Below are positions 1 through 7,309 of a DNA stretch of 32,572 nucleotides, in pieces (positions within the stretch are counted from its first letter, which is position 1; the number at the start of each line of letters is the position of its first letter). The DNA comes from a virus. A program made the position numbers and the translations under genes. The notes under the pieces are model-generated. The model worked only from the letters and a program-made list of their open reading frames with translations. It ran no database searches and was not told the origin of the DNA. The stretch lies in IMG/VR virus record IMGVR_UViG_3300029309_000176, positions 1 to 32,572 of that record; one strand, given 5' to 3'.

Positions 1-120
1 AAATATAACGCATTAAATAGTTCTTTTAACGAGCATATAATTATGCTTGAAAAACTTGAAAAACAATTAAATAAAATTGATATTTTACACGAACAGGCAC
101 AGGAAGGAGCAGGATTTTAA
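1..120 (+). CDS. Small hypothetical protein, C-terminal fragment
   Basis: Open from base 1 to TAA at 118-120. It encodes the last 39 residues of the same 94-residue protein found complete at 32219-32503. The two copies differ at one residue (Asn here, His at the right end). The tail is helical and charged. The gene is truncated only because the window starts inside it. Its TAA overlaps the ATG of the next gene. Function unknown. Confidence 0.85.
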   Translation, partial: KYNALNSSFNEHIIMLEKLEKQLNKIDILHEQAQEGAGF

Positions 121-189
121 TGACAGAATTAGGAATTGAATTTACAAGATTATTAATAATATTTTTTATTGTGTTCGGTATTTCACTTT
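1..189. repeat. Left copy of imperfect terminal direct repeat
   Basis: Bases 1-189 match 32384-32572 with six substitutions, at 28, 66, 114, 117, 155 and 179, and no indels. The repeat covers the end of one gene and the start of the next, so both are coding. It closes the genome into a unit of about 32,383 bases. Four of the six differences are silent third-position changes, which looks like strain variation rather than read error. Confidence 0.95.
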
Positions 190-344
190 TAATAGGTGCA
201 GGACTTGAAAAAGGTGCAGAAAAAATTGCACAAGTATTGGGCTTTGGTGATCAAAAAAAATTATCTTTTGTTTTAGATAATTTGTATCAAGATTTAGAGG
301 GTGGCCAAGCAATTAATGTAAAGGAGTATTTTGATGAGACTTAA
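120..344 (+). CDS. Small membrane protein, unknown function
   Basis: A 74-residue protein with one clear membrane segment at about residues 10-28 (LLIIFFIVFGISLLIGAG), followed by a soluble, acidic C-terminal half. The start ATG shares its A with the stop of the preceding gene, and GGAG lies about 14 bases upstream, so translation is probably coupled. The first 23 codons recur at 32503-32572 with a Leu-to-Phe change at residue 12. It sits in the early cluster of small genes. I do not recognise a family. Confidence 0.75.
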   Translation: MTELGIEFTRLLIIFFIVFGISLLIGAGLEKGAEKIAQVLGFGDQKKLSFVLDNLYQDLEGGQAINVKEYFDET

Positions 345-615
345 TATGAACAACCATTACAGAACGCAAAGTGTAAGCACAGACATTGAAGGTTTAACTG
401 ATGATATTGAATTACATATTAAGAAATTTAGTTTCAAAATTGCAAGGAGAGTATATTATAAAATTACTCTAAGACACAAAAATAATACTTCTACAATTTT
501 ACTTAATAGGTATCAATTGGAGGAATACTCAAAAAATTTAAGTAAATATATTGAGGAAAACAGGCACACAAAAAGAGTTGATAGCAAAGGCAGTGTTTTA
601 AAAGCAAAAATATGA
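334..615 (+). CDS. Small hypothetical protein
   Basis: A 93-residue basic protein. I chose ATG 334 over the in-frame TTG at 331 because AAGGAG at 321-326 is well spaced for it. It overlaps the end of the upstream gene by 11 bases and ends in an ATGA overlap with the next gene. The middle is rich in Lys, Ile and Tyr and would form alternating strands. No motif was recognised. Its place in a chain of overlapping small genes suggests an early, host-interaction or regulatory role, but that is inference. Confidence 0.65.
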   Translation: MRLNMNNHYRTQSVSTDIEGLTDDIELHIKKFSFKIARRVYYKITLRHKNNTSTILLNRYQLEEYSKNLSKYIEENRHTKRVDSKGSVLKAKI

Positions 616-848
616 AAACAAAATTAACTGATAAAGCACGCATAAAAAATTTACTTTTAAAAGCAGAAGGTCAGTGGATATGCAGTTCAGTTTTTTTTAG
701 AGAATTATTTGTTAAAGATTATGCACAAAGAATAAGTGAAATTAGAGCAGAAGGCTTGGATATTGAAAGTAAAGTATGTGATCAACATGGACACAGGCTT
801 TTTATGTACAAATATAATCGTATAATTACTCAGCAAAGTCTATTATGA
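612..848 (+). CDS. Winged-helix DNA-binding protein, HTH_39-like
   Basis: A 78-residue protein. Residues about 8-70 read as a small winged helix: an N-terminal helix (ARIKNLLLKAEG), a recognition region ending in the typical RISEIRAEGLDIES helix and turn, then a wing ending in GHRLFMYKY. This layout matches the phage HTH_39 type of small helix-turn-helix proteins, in which an R-x-x-E-I/L-R-x-x-G motif precedes the wing. It is linked by ATGA overlaps to its neighbours on both sides. A transcriptional or replication-related DNA-binding role is likely, but the target is unknown. Confidence 0.65.
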   Translation: MKTKLTDKARIKNLLLKAEGQWICSSVFFRELFVKDYAQRISEIRAEGLDIESKVCDQHGHRLFMYKYNRIITQQSLL

Positions 849-1018
849 AAAATTACCACGCAAGATTTAAGTATAAGTGTTATCAATGTGGGCAAATGCT
901 TGTTTTATATCATTTAAACTTTCAAGCAATTATGTGCATACATTGTAGAGCAGAGGTAAGTTTAAAAATGTTTAATAATAAAAATGTCGAGATAGAAGTG
1001 TATAGTGAAACTAACTAA
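845..1018 (+). CDS. Zinc-ribbon mini-protein (57 aa)
   Basis: ATG at 845 overlaps the preceding stop (ATGA), and the frame stays open for 57 codons to TAA at 1016. It has two Cys pairs, CYQC at residues 13-16 and CIHC about 18 residues later, spaced as in a treble-clef or rubredoxin-like zinc ribbon. The C-terminal third is an amphipathic strand region. It is probably a zinc-stabilised protein that binds a nucleic acid or another protein. No family name can be given. Confidence 0.65.
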   Translation: MKNYHARFKYKCYQCGQMLVLYHLNFQAIMCIHCRAEVSLKMFNNKNVEIEVYSETN

Positions 1019-1032
1019 AACAGGAGATAATT

Positions 1033-1518
1033 ATGTATAATCAAGAAAAAATTGTAATCTTTGAAAATGCAGTAAAGCATAGACAAAATATTTTTAAACT
1101 GACAAACAACAGGGGAGTAACAATAGAAACTGATGATGAAGTACTTCATATTCCTATCGGATATGATGAGTGGGTCTGTGATTTTTGTAATAATCCAATG
1201 CCTGTAAAGACAAAAGATGATGAATTTATAAGCATGCTTAGTTTAAATGGATCACATACTTTATGTAATGATTGTTGGCCAAGTATTTTGAAACAAGATC
1301 AGAGTTTATTTGATAATGTTTCTGTATGTAGTTGTTGCGATATCAAAGAGGATATTCATACTTATCTTACTTTACTTGATGAGAAAAAAGAAAATTGGGT
1401 AGGTTGGATAAGACTTCCAAACAAAGAACAAGCAAATAAATGGGGAAGGTTTCGTATGGAAGTCACAAATGAAGTATCACTTCCATTGGGTAAAATAAAA
1501 ATAAAAGATGAGGAATAA
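1033..1518 (+). CDS. Cys-rich, probably zinc-binding protein
   Basis: A 161-residue protein with AGGAGA about 8 bases before ATG 1033. A zinc-finger-like core lies between C49xxC52 and C78xxC81, followed by a second Cys cluster (C99, C101, C102). The C-terminal third is charged and lacks Cys. The stop overlaps the next ATG (TAATGG). Binding one or two zinc ions seems likely from the paired Cys, but the biological role cannot be read from the sequence. Marine phages often carry such proteins in early operons. Confidence 0.7.
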   Translation: MYNQEKIVIFENAVKHRQNIFKLTNNRGVTIETDDEVLHIPIGYDEWVCDFCNNPMPVKTKDDEFISMLSLNGSHTLCNDCWPSILKQDQSLFDNVSVCSCCDIKEDIHTYLTLLDEKKENWVGWIRLPNKEQANKWGRFRMEVTNEVSLPLGKIKIKDEE

Positions 1519-1748
1519 TGGCAGAAAATTTTGGTAAATATAAAGAGGAATTGCAAAAAAGAAGTGCAGAAACAAAGAAAAATGACACAAAAAACAGAAA
1601 AGTAATTGTGCAGGTTGATATTGAAATGGAGCTTCCTTACGATCAAACAGAACGAGAAAAAGTTCTTTATCATTTAAATAATTTATTTTTAAATACAGGT
1701 ATTGATTGGAAGTATAAAACTCACACTTCCTATAAATATTGGAATTAA
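1518..1748 (+). CDS. Small hypothetical protein
   Basis: A 76-residue protein. The N-terminal 35 residues are highly charged and helical, and the rest has a hydrophobic helix around LYHLNNLFLNTG and an aromatic tail. It is the last gene of the early run that begins at 31647 across the wrap point and is coupled to its neighbour by TAATG. It is followed by a 191-base non-coding stretch. No family recognised. Confidence 0.65.
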   Translation: MAENFGKYKEELQKRSAETKKNDTKNRKVIVQVDIEMELPYDQTEREKVLYHLNNLFLNTGIDWKYKTHTSYKYWN

Positions 1749-1766
1749 AACACCTAATATACGCAT

Positions 1767-1809
1767 ACTAGGATCGTGTATGTCGATAGCAAAAATGAGA
1801 GTTGATAGT
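1767..1809 (+). repeat. Two-box intergenic element, copy 1
   Basis: Box A (ACTAGGATCGTGT, 1767-1779) and box B (AGAGTTGATAGT, 1798-1809) start exactly 31 bases apart. The same two boxes with the same spacing occur at 31478-31520, in reverse at 26153-26195, and in a diverged reverse form at 28828-28870. All four copies lie between genes. This one is about 60 bases before a TTTGATTAA promoter. The rest of the gap 1749-1939 holds that promoter and nothing else I can name. Confidence 0.75.
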
Positions 1810-1871
1810 TCATTAACGATTAGAGATCAATTGAGTAGGGTATTCTGACTAGGAAAATATTAAAAAGGTAT

Positions 1872-1899
1872 TTTACAAATTTATAATCTTTGATTAAAT
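1872..1899 (+). promoter_or_regulatory. Promoter of the TTTGATTAA family, copy 1
   Basis: TTTACA at 1872-1877, a 16-base spacer and an extended -10 (TGA-TTAAAT) at 1891-1899. The core AATCTTTGATTAA recurs upstream of 24514 and 31647, and in weaker form upstream of 29543. The downstream GTCTTATAAAT and the leader GTTTTTTAGAAAGGAAC are also shared with the 24449 copy. It should drive the genes at 1940-2693. Confidence 0.6.
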
Positions 1900-1939
1900 T
1901 GGTCTTATAAATACAAATTGTTTTTTAGAAAGGAACAAA

Positions 1940-2140
1940 ATGAAAATTGCAGAAATCGAACTAAACGAACAGGAAACAGAGGCAATCCTTTATATTGATC
2001 AAAATACAGACTATACAAAGGACACACCTGCAAAGGAAATCCTCTACACACTTGATATCGAAACTGATATTAATACAAAATTAGTTAATTCAACAAATGT
2101 AAGAATTGCTCTAATGGTTATTGAGAAGGAGTTGGGATAA
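1940..2140 (+). CDS. Small acidic hypothetical protein
   Basis: A 66-residue, strongly acidic protein rich in Glu, Asp, Thr and Ile. GAAAGGAAC lies just upstream of ATG 1940, the same leader sequence as at 24514 and 31647. It is the first gene of a three-gene unit (1940-2693) driven by its own promoter. The stop overlaps the next ATG (TAATG). No motif recognised. A small acidic early protein could mimic DNA or bind a host protein, but nothing here proves it. Confidence 0.6.
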   Translation: MKIAEIELNEQETEAILYIDQNTDYTKDTPAKEILYTLDIETDINTKLVNSTNVRIALMVIEKELG

Positions 2141-2376
2141 TGACAGATTATTATCTTAAAATTACAACGATTAATAGTCGTGGTAAAAAACACACACAGG
2201 ATTTGGTTTCTCCTCTTAACCATATTCAAGGGGTTTTTAATATTGATCAAGCAGAAAAATATATTAAGTCTCATTATGTTAGGGGAGTTTTACAACAATT
2301 TAAAGGCAATATTCAAGTTTTTGTAAATGATAAAGAAGTATTATTTATGAATTTTTGGGGAAATGGAGCAAAATAA
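2140..2376 (+). CDS. Small hypothetical protein
   Basis: A 78-residue basic protein with a predicted strand-rich first half (YYLKITTINSRGKK) and a helix around DQAEKYIKSHYV. It is translationally coupled on both sides by TAATG overlaps. It belongs to the short early unit that ends at the terminator at 2718. No recognised family. GGAG sits about ten bases before the start. Confidence 0.6.
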   Translation: MTDYYLKITTINSRGKKHTQDLVSPLNHIQGVFNIDQAEKYIKSHYVRGVLQQFKGNIQVFVNDKEVLFMNFWGNGAK

Positions 2377-2693
2377 TGGCTGAATTTATTGAAAAAGTTG
2401 ATCAAGACAGGTTTGTAGAAATATTTAAGGCTTGGGAATATAATTCCTTTAGTGATGAAGCCTTAAGAAAAATCTATGATATTGAAACTGAAATAAACTG
2501 TGATAAAAACTTTATTACAATTGATAAAGTGGTTATTCAAGCAAGTTATAATGAGTATAAGGATTGGAAGGAATTTCTTAATGATTATTCTGATTATTGC
2601 AAAGATAATGAGATAATTGGTGTTCAAAAACTTGAACAATACCAAACAGTTTTTTATTTAGAAAATGAAGCGTTTCTGATAGTTCCTTTCTAG
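2376..2693 (+). CDS. Small acidic hypothetical protein
   Basis: A 105-residue acidic protein. I chose ATG 2376 because it overlaps the upstream stop (TAATG). The in-frame TTG at 2355 would need a long overlap and has no ribosome site. It contains helical N-terminal and aromatic-rich C-terminal parts and ends in a hydrophobic FLIVPF. It is the last gene before a strong terminator and hence the end of the early region. Function unknown. Confidence 0.6.
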   Translation: MAEFIEKVDQDRFVEIFKAWEYNSFSDEALRKIYDIETEINCDKNFITIDKVVIQASYNEYKDWKEFLNDYSDYCKDNEIIGVQKLEQYQTVFYLENEAFLIVPF

Positions 2694-2717
2694 CTTAACA
2701 CTGAAACGCAGGCAATT

Positions 2718-2740
2718 CCCCACCTTTTTGGTGGGGTTTT
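2718..2740 (+). terminator. Rho-independent terminator ending early region
   Basis: A perfect 7-bp stem (CCCCACC / GGTGGGG) with a TTTTT loop, followed at once by TTTT. It lies 25 bases after the stop at 2693. It separates early transcripts from the late structural operon, and its T-run overlaps the extended -10 of the late promoter. Confidence 0.9.
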
Positions 2741-2748
2741 GCTATAAT
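2740..2748 (+). promoter_or_regulatory. Late operon promoter, extended -10
   Basis: TGCTATAAT at 2740-2748 is a perfect TGnTATAAT extended -10. No good -35 is visible because the terminator stem occupies that place. Transcription should begin near 2755, giving a leader of only about 13 bases before ATG 2768 with no Shine-Dalgarno. Similar motifs precede 25081, 26322 and, on the minus strand, 29345. Confidence 0.6.
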
Positions 2749-2767
2749 TAGAGTAAAATTAGAACAC

Positions 2768-3196
2768 ATGGCAAATGAAAAACCTTATAAATTAATAGAT
2801 AATGAAATTCAAGAACGATTATTACAAGCAATAAGACTTGGTGCCTTCATTGAGCATGCTTGTTATTATGCAGGGATCAATTCATCTACTTTCAGGCAAT
2901 GGAGACAAAAAGCAAGTGAAAACATAGAGCCATACGCAAGTTTTTGGCTTAGAGTAAATGAAGCAGAAAGTGAAGCAATAATGAGAAGGCTTGCTCGTAT
3001 TGAAAATGCAGGTAAAGATGGATCGTGGCAAGCTGACGCATGGTATTTAGAGCGTAAATATCCTGATAAATTTGGTAGAAGGGATCGTGTTGAATTAGCA
3101 GGAGATCCAAATGCACCTGTTGAGATACAGTTAAATTGGGCTGACGGAAAATTAATTAACAGAAATAATGAAATAATTATGCAGGAGGAGGAATAA
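2768..3196 (+). CDS. Terminase small subunit
   Basis: A 142-residue protein that begins with a helix-turn-helix region (about residues 13-48, with GAFIEHACYYAGINSSTFRQW). It then has a helical oligomerisation region and the phrase WYLERKYPDKFGRRD, which is typical of phage small terminases that recognise the packaging site. It is the first gene of the late operon and lies upstream of the large subunit with three genes between. Family knowledge says it binds DNA near pac/cos and stimulates the large subunit. The start is very close to the promoter, so initiation may be nearly leaderless. Confidence 0.8.
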   Translation: MANEKPYKLIDNEIQERLLQAIRLGAFIEHACYYAGINSSTFRQWRQKASENIEPYASFWLRVNEAESEAIMRRLARIENAGKDGSWQADAWYLERKYPDKFGRRDRVELAGDPNAPVEIQLNWADGKLINRNNEIIMQEEE

Positions 3197-3249
3197 TGAG
3201 TTGGATTTATGATGAAATATTACTAGATGATCTTGATGATGAGTTATAA
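3196..3249 (+). CDS. Possible 17-residue acidic micro-ORF
   Basis: ATG 3196 overlaps the terminase small-subunit stop and sits behind a strong GGAGGAGGAA. It encodes MSWIYDEILLDDLDDEL, seven of whose 17 residues are Asp or Glu. Good ribosome site and coupling support translation, but length alone gives little evidence of function. It may simply relay ribosomes to the ORF at 3250, whose ATG follows its stop directly. Confidence 0.4.
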   Translation: MSWIYDEILLDDLDDEL

Positions 3250-3330
3250 ATGGATATATTATTGGTTGTTTTGGTAGTTTTTGGTATTAATTATCTTGCT
3301 TGGTGGCTAATTGAAAATGAAAAACTGTGA
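3250..3330 (+). CDS. 26-residue single-span membrane micro-protein
   Basis: ATG 3250 follows the preceding TAA directly. The product is almost entirely one hydrophobic helix (residues 3-21, ILLVVLVVFGINYLAWWLI) with a short charged tail. That pattern, in a packed late operon, suggests a real membrane micro-protein rather than chance, though non-coding origin cannot be excluded. Role unknown. Confidence 0.4.
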   Translation: MDILLVVLVVFGINYLAWWLIENEKL

Positions 3331-3366
3331 AAAAACACAAAAATAGCGATTAAAAAAAAGGAAAAT

Positions 3367-4293
3367 ATGAGCAATATTATTTGTTTTTGGTCTAAATATG
3401 ATAATGAAACAAACATTAATGATTGGTTATATAAAGAAATAGAGTTAAATGAGTTTCATAAATTCTCTTTGTTATCGCAGTTAAAGTACAACAAAAATGT
3501 GTATTTATACACTTACCAAAAGTTAAAAAATGTGCCTGAAGGTATTAATGTTGAGTATGCAGGAAAAATATTTAATGAAAATCTAGCTTTTCGATCATTA
3601 AAACTCGGCCACCATATTGCACACATAAGCGATATTGTGCGTATGCGTATGGCAATTATGCTAAATGGGGTAATTATGGATATGGATATGGTTGCTTTAA
3701 GACCTTTACCTGATATAAATGCGTTTTTTTCAACAGGACCTGCTAAATCAGAAGGAGCTATGGCTATAAAATGGAAGGATAACCACCCACCCTTTAATAT
3801 TGTTGATAATTCATGGGACGGAAAAGCGCTTAGCTTCTTCCCATGTAAAGTTGGTCTTGATATGGAAAAAGATATTTGGGTATTAATTGAAAGAATAAAA
3901 GAACAGTTATCTCGGCCACCAATTAAAAATACAAAGGGTTGGAATTATATAATGTGGAGTATAAAAGATATTGCTAATAAAAATCCTCATATTAAAGTGT
4001 TTCAGCCTTTATATTGTGGAGTAATACCTGTATGGAAAGGAAAAAACAACTGTTATTCTCTTGATTATCCAACAAAATTTGATGGATCAACAAAATTATT
4101 TGGTTATCGTATGCCTGATATTCAAGAAATACTTAATAATTCCTTTATTGTTGGTCATTATTTTGAAAGCGCTTTTAAAGGTTCAGGAAAATATAAAAAT
4201 ATTTGGGATAATATAAAAGAAGGAAGCCTACTTTATGCTGAATTAGAGCATGTACTTGGCCACCAATGGAAAGAAATATTAAATGGAAACTGA
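3367..4293 (+). CDS. Glycosyltransferase with DXD motif (GT32-like)
   Basis: A 308-residue protein. Residues 75-115 contain HISDIVRMRMAIMLNGVIMDMDMVALRPL, with the D105-M-D107 motif and the preceding helix typical of glycosyltransferases with the DXD sugar-binding motif (GT32/Gly_transf_sug type). Such enzymes bind a nucleotide sugar through a metal ion held by DXD. No membrane anchor is visible. AAAAGGAAA precedes the start and the end overlaps the large terminase by 11 bases, so it is part of the late operon. Capsid, tail or DNA glycosylation, or modification of host surface sugars, are all possible. The acceptor cannot be inferred. Confidence 0.75.
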   Translation: MSNIICFWSKYDNETNINDWLYKEIELNEFHKFSLLSQLKYNKNVYLYTYQKLKNVPEGINVEYAGKIFNENLAFRSLKLGHHIAHISDIVRMRMAIMLNGVIMDMDMVALRPLPDINAFFSTGPAKSEGAMAIKWKDNHPPFNIVDNSWDGKALSFFPCKVGLDMEKDIWVLIERIKEQLSRPPIKNTKGWNYIMWSIKDIANKNPHIKVFQPLYCGVIPVWKGKNNCYSLDYPTKFDGSTKLFGYRMPDIQEILNNSFIVGHYFESAFKGSGKYKNIWDNIKEGSLLYAELEHVLGHQWKEILNGN

Positions 4294-5551
4294 ATTATCG
4301 AACAGTAATATAAAACAATATAAAGTGACTTTACCTCAATTGCATGAAGGACAGTTAGAAGTTGCTTATTCAAATGCAAGATTTAAAGTACTTTCAGCAG
4401 GTAGAAGGTGGGGTAAAACAAGATTAGGTGTGTGGTTGTGTCTTGAGCAGGCTTGGAGAGGAAAAAGGTCTTGGTGGATCGCACCAACTTATTCAATGGC
4501 TTTAGAAGGTTGGAAAGATTTAAGAAATATTGGAGTTGAGTATGGAACTGTTGTAAAAGAAGGAGAAAAATCGATCATTACACCAACAGGAGGTATGGTA
4601 TCAATAAAATCGGCAGATAATCCTGATCGATTAAGAGGTGCAGGTCTTGACTTTGTTGTGTTAGATGAGTGTGCGTTTATGAAAGAAAATGTATGGGCAG
4701 AAGTTGTTAGACCAACTTTAACTGAACGCAGAGGTGGTGCTTTGTTTATATCAACTCCAAAAGGATATAATTGGTTCGAGAAACTTTTTAACAACGCACA
4801 AGATTTAGATGATTGGGAAAGGTGGCAACTTCCAACAACAACAAATCCTTTTGTGCCTCTTGATGAATTACAAGTAGCAAGAAAAGAAATTGGTAGTTTT
4901 TTATACAGTCAAGAATATGAAGCTCAATTTATTGAACAAGCAGGTGGTTTATTTGATCCCTCTTGGTTTAAATATTATACTCAAAATAATAGAAATATTT
5001 ATAATGAATATGGATATGAGGAAAATGAAAAATATATTAGATATAATAATTCAGAAGTATCGGTTAATGACTTACGAATTCTCACAAGCGTGGATTTGGC
5101 GACAAGCACAAAAGAAAGTGCAGATTATACAGTCATTACCACGATTGGTGTTAGCAAAGATCAAACAGTTTTTGTCTTAGATGTCATTAGAGCAAGGTTA
5201 GAAGCACCTGAAGTTTTAAAAACATTACAACAAACATATAATAAATGGACACCTGAAATAATTGGTATTGAAAGAGCAGGTTATCAACTTGCTTTTATAC
5301 AAATGGCACGATCACAAACAAACTTGCCGATAAGAGAATTAAGGGCAGATAAAGATAAATACTCACGAGCACTGCCTTTATCTGCTAAAATGGAGCAGGG
5401 TAAAGTGTTCTTTGACAAGCAAAGTGTATGGTACTTAGATCTTGAACGAGAAATGCTACAATTCCCTGCGGGAGAACACGATGATCAAGTTGATAGTTTA
5501 GCTTATTGTATATTACAATTAGCACGAAGGAATAGATTTGAGGCATATTAA
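4283..5551 (+). CDS. Terminase large subunit
   Basis: A 422-residue packaging motor. The N-terminal ATPase shows Walker A GRRWGKTR (40-47), Walker B VVLDE (125-129) and the coupling motif ISTPKG (156-161). The C-terminal RNase-H-like nuclease shows D271 in SVDLA, D281, and the late DDQVD acidic cluster (400-404). It cuts concatemers and pumps DNA into proheads using ATP. Length fits short siphoviral TerL proteins. The start overlaps the glycosyltransferase gene. A 72-base gap with a hairpin separates it from the portal gene. Confidence 0.95.
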   Translation: METELSNSNIKQYKVTLPQLHEGQLEVAYSNARFKVLSAGRRWGKTRLGVWLCLEQAWRGKRSWWIAPTYSMALEGWKDLRNIGVEYGTVVKEGEKSIITPTGGMVSIKSADNPDRLRGAGLDFVVLDECAFMKENVWAEVVRPTLTERRGGALFISTPKGYNWFEKLFNNAQDLDDWERWQLPTTTNPFVPLDELQVARKEIGSFLYSQEYEAQFIEQAGGLFDPSWFKYYTQNNRNIYNEYGYEENEKYIRYNNSEVSVNDLRILTSVDLATSTKESADYTVITTIGVSKDQTVFVLDVIRARLEAPEVLKTLQQTYNKWTPEIIGIERAGYQLAFIQMARSQTNLPIRELRADKDKYSRALPLSAKMEQGKVFFDKQSVWYLDLEREMLQFPAGEHDDQVDSLAYCILQLARRNRFEAY

Positions 5552-5560
5552 ATGCGAGTT

Positions 5561-5612
5561 GGCTTTGAGTGGTTTATTCCTTTTGGGTGTGTTCGGTAAA
5601 TCACTCTTAGCC
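5561..5612 (+). promoter_or_regulatory. Long hairpin before the portal ribosome site
   Basis: Bases 5561-5576 pair with 5597-5612: 16 positions with two U-U mismatches and one G-U pair, around a 20-base loop. The stem ends one base before GAAAGGAAG, the portal ribosome site, and no T-run follows, so a translation or RNA-processing role fits better than termination. Confidence 0.55.
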
Positions 5613-5623
5613 GAAAGGAAGTA

Positions 5624-7309
5624 ATGGCTGAAAGGCGTAAATTAAGCGATATAATTTTTAATCGAGACACAACAGTATATACAAACGAGCAAAAAAGATA
5701 CAGTTTTTTTCGTGATGATGACACGCTTTATAATAATACAAATTTTATACAGGGTTGGAATACAGGAGCAGGAAAGTTCGATGTATCAACAATGGGAAAT
5801 GGGGCTTCCAACTCTGCAGTTGTTGCTTGCCTACAGGTTTTAGGAGTAAGTTTTTCAGAGGCAGTTTTACAGGTAAAAGTCATGGACGATCAACTCGAAA
5901 AGGTCGTGCCTGACCACCCATTAACTTTGCTTATGAGAAGGCCAAATCCATATATGAGTGGAGATATTTTACAACAGTATATTATAAATGCCATGCATGT
6001 ATCAGGAGACGCATACATAATTAAACAAAAAAATAACGCAAATCAACTTGTTGCTTTATATCCTTTAATGCCTGAACAAGTCACTCCAAAAGGTAATAAT
6101 GAGCAACTTATAACACATTACGAATATGAAACACAAAATAAAAAAGTAATGATAATGCCTGAGGATATGGTGCATATAAGACTTGGTCTTGATCAAACAG
6201 ATCATAAAAAAGGCTTTGCACCATTAAGAAGTGTGCTTAGAGAAATATATGGAGATGAAAGTGCAGGGCAAATGGCAACTGCACTACTTGCTAATTCAGG
6301 CGTGCCTTCTGTAATGATCTCTCCAAAAGATGATTTTGGGCCAACAAAAGAGGAAGCAGAGCAAATTGCAAAAACATATCAGCAAAAAGTATCGGGAAAA
6401 AATAAAGGTATGCCTTTAATTCTAAGTGGATCAATGGAAATAAAGAAAATGGCTTTTAGTCCAACTGAACTTGATATAGGAACACTTCGTAGAGTTCCTG
6501 AGGAAAGAATATCTGCAGTCTTGGGTGTTCCTGCAATTCTAGCAGGTTTAGGTGCAGGACTTGAACGAGCAACTTATTCAAATGCAAGAGAATTAAGAGA
6601 ATTTTTTACAGAAAATAAATTAATTCCTTTATGGAAACAAGTTGGGGAGGAATTGACACAACAAGTTTTACTTAAAGATTATGAAACAAACAAAATGACA
6701 CGATCCGAATATAATTTTAGTGAAGTAAGAGCACTTCAAACAGATGTGGCTGATGTTTATAATCGAGTAAATATTGGAGTTCAAGGTGGTTGGATAACAA
6801 TTGCAGAAGCAAGAGAAAGTGTTGGGCTACCTGTAAGTGATCAGCAAAGAGTTTATTTACTTGATCAAAGCAAAATGCTTGTGCCTGAAAATAAAATAAA
6901 TACAGAAACTTCTACTGAAGCAACTGATAACGAGGTATCTTATGAAGGGCCTCAAATAGAAACAGAGGACGACGATAATGAAAAATCAGAGTTTAAGGTT
7001 ATAAAAGAAATTGATGATGAATTTTGTGTTATTTCAAAAACAGGAAAAAATATGGGTTGTTACCCAACAAGAAAACTTGCAGAAGCAAGATTAAGACAAA
7101 TTGAAAGATATAGCAGTTCAGAAAAAGCCGCAAATCCTGAGGATATATTTGACAATCCTGCAGAGGCTATGGAAAGATCAAGAGAATTATCTTGTGCAAT
7201 TGGAGTTCATACACATAAGCTAGATGACGGAAAAACTGTTTTTATGCCTTGTAAGTCTCACGAGGAATATGATAAAGCCATTGGAACAGATACAGACAAG
7301 CCTGAATAA
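5624..7309 (+). CDS. Portal protein, HK97 family, with C-terminal extension
   Basis: A 561-residue protein. Residues about 55-420 look like an HK97/SPP1-type portal: a clip/stem region with PDHPLTLLMRRPNPYMSG and the RRVPEERISAVLGVPAIL helix. It forms the dodecameric ring for DNA entry and tail attachment. Residues about 440-561 are extra: a linker rich in Asp and Glu, then FKVIKEIDDEFCVISK...GCYPTRKLAEARLRQIE, then a module with AMERSRELSCAIGVHTH and VFMPCKSHEEY. Such modules occur at the ends of head proteins in many marine phages. AAAGGAAG precedes ATG 5624, and the stop overlaps the next start. Confidence 0.9.
   Translation: MAERRKLSDIIFNRDTTVYTNEQKRYSFFRDDDTLYNNTNFIQGWNTGAGKFDVSTMGNGASNSAVVACLQVLGVSFSEAVLQVKVMDDQLEKVVPDHPLTLLMRRPNPYMSGDILQQYIINAMHVSGDAYIIKQKNNANQLVALYPLMPEQVTPKGNNEQLITHYEYETQNKKVMIMPEDMVHIRLGLDQTDHKKGFAPLRSVLREIYGDESAGQMATALLANSGVPSVMISPKDDFGPTKEEAEQIAKTYQQKVSGKNKGMPLILSGSMEIKKMAFSPTELDIGTLRRVPEERISAVLGVPAILAGLGAGLERATYSNARELREFFTENKLIPLWKQVGEELTQQVLLKDYETNKMTRSEYNFSEVRALQTDVADVYNRVNIGVQGGWITIAEARESVGLPVSDQQRVYLLDQSKMLVPENKINTETSTEATDNEVSYEGPQIETEDDDNEKSEFKVIKEIDDEFCVISKTGKNMGCYPTRKLAEARLRQIERYSSSEKAANPEDIFDNPAEAMERSRELSCAIGVHTHKLDDGKTVFMPCKSHEEYDKAIGTDTDKPE

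Noticed and set aside
4890-5180. Plus-strand 96-codon frame within the large terminase gene
   Set aside because: It lies wholly in the TerL coding region in another frame, has no ribosome site and a Met/Ile/Lys-rich product without any motif.
5552-5599. 15-codon ORF (MRVGFEWFIPFGCVR) between large terminase and portal
   Set aside because: No ribosome site, and most of it lies within the hairpin at 5561-5612, so the base pairing explains the sequence better than coding does.
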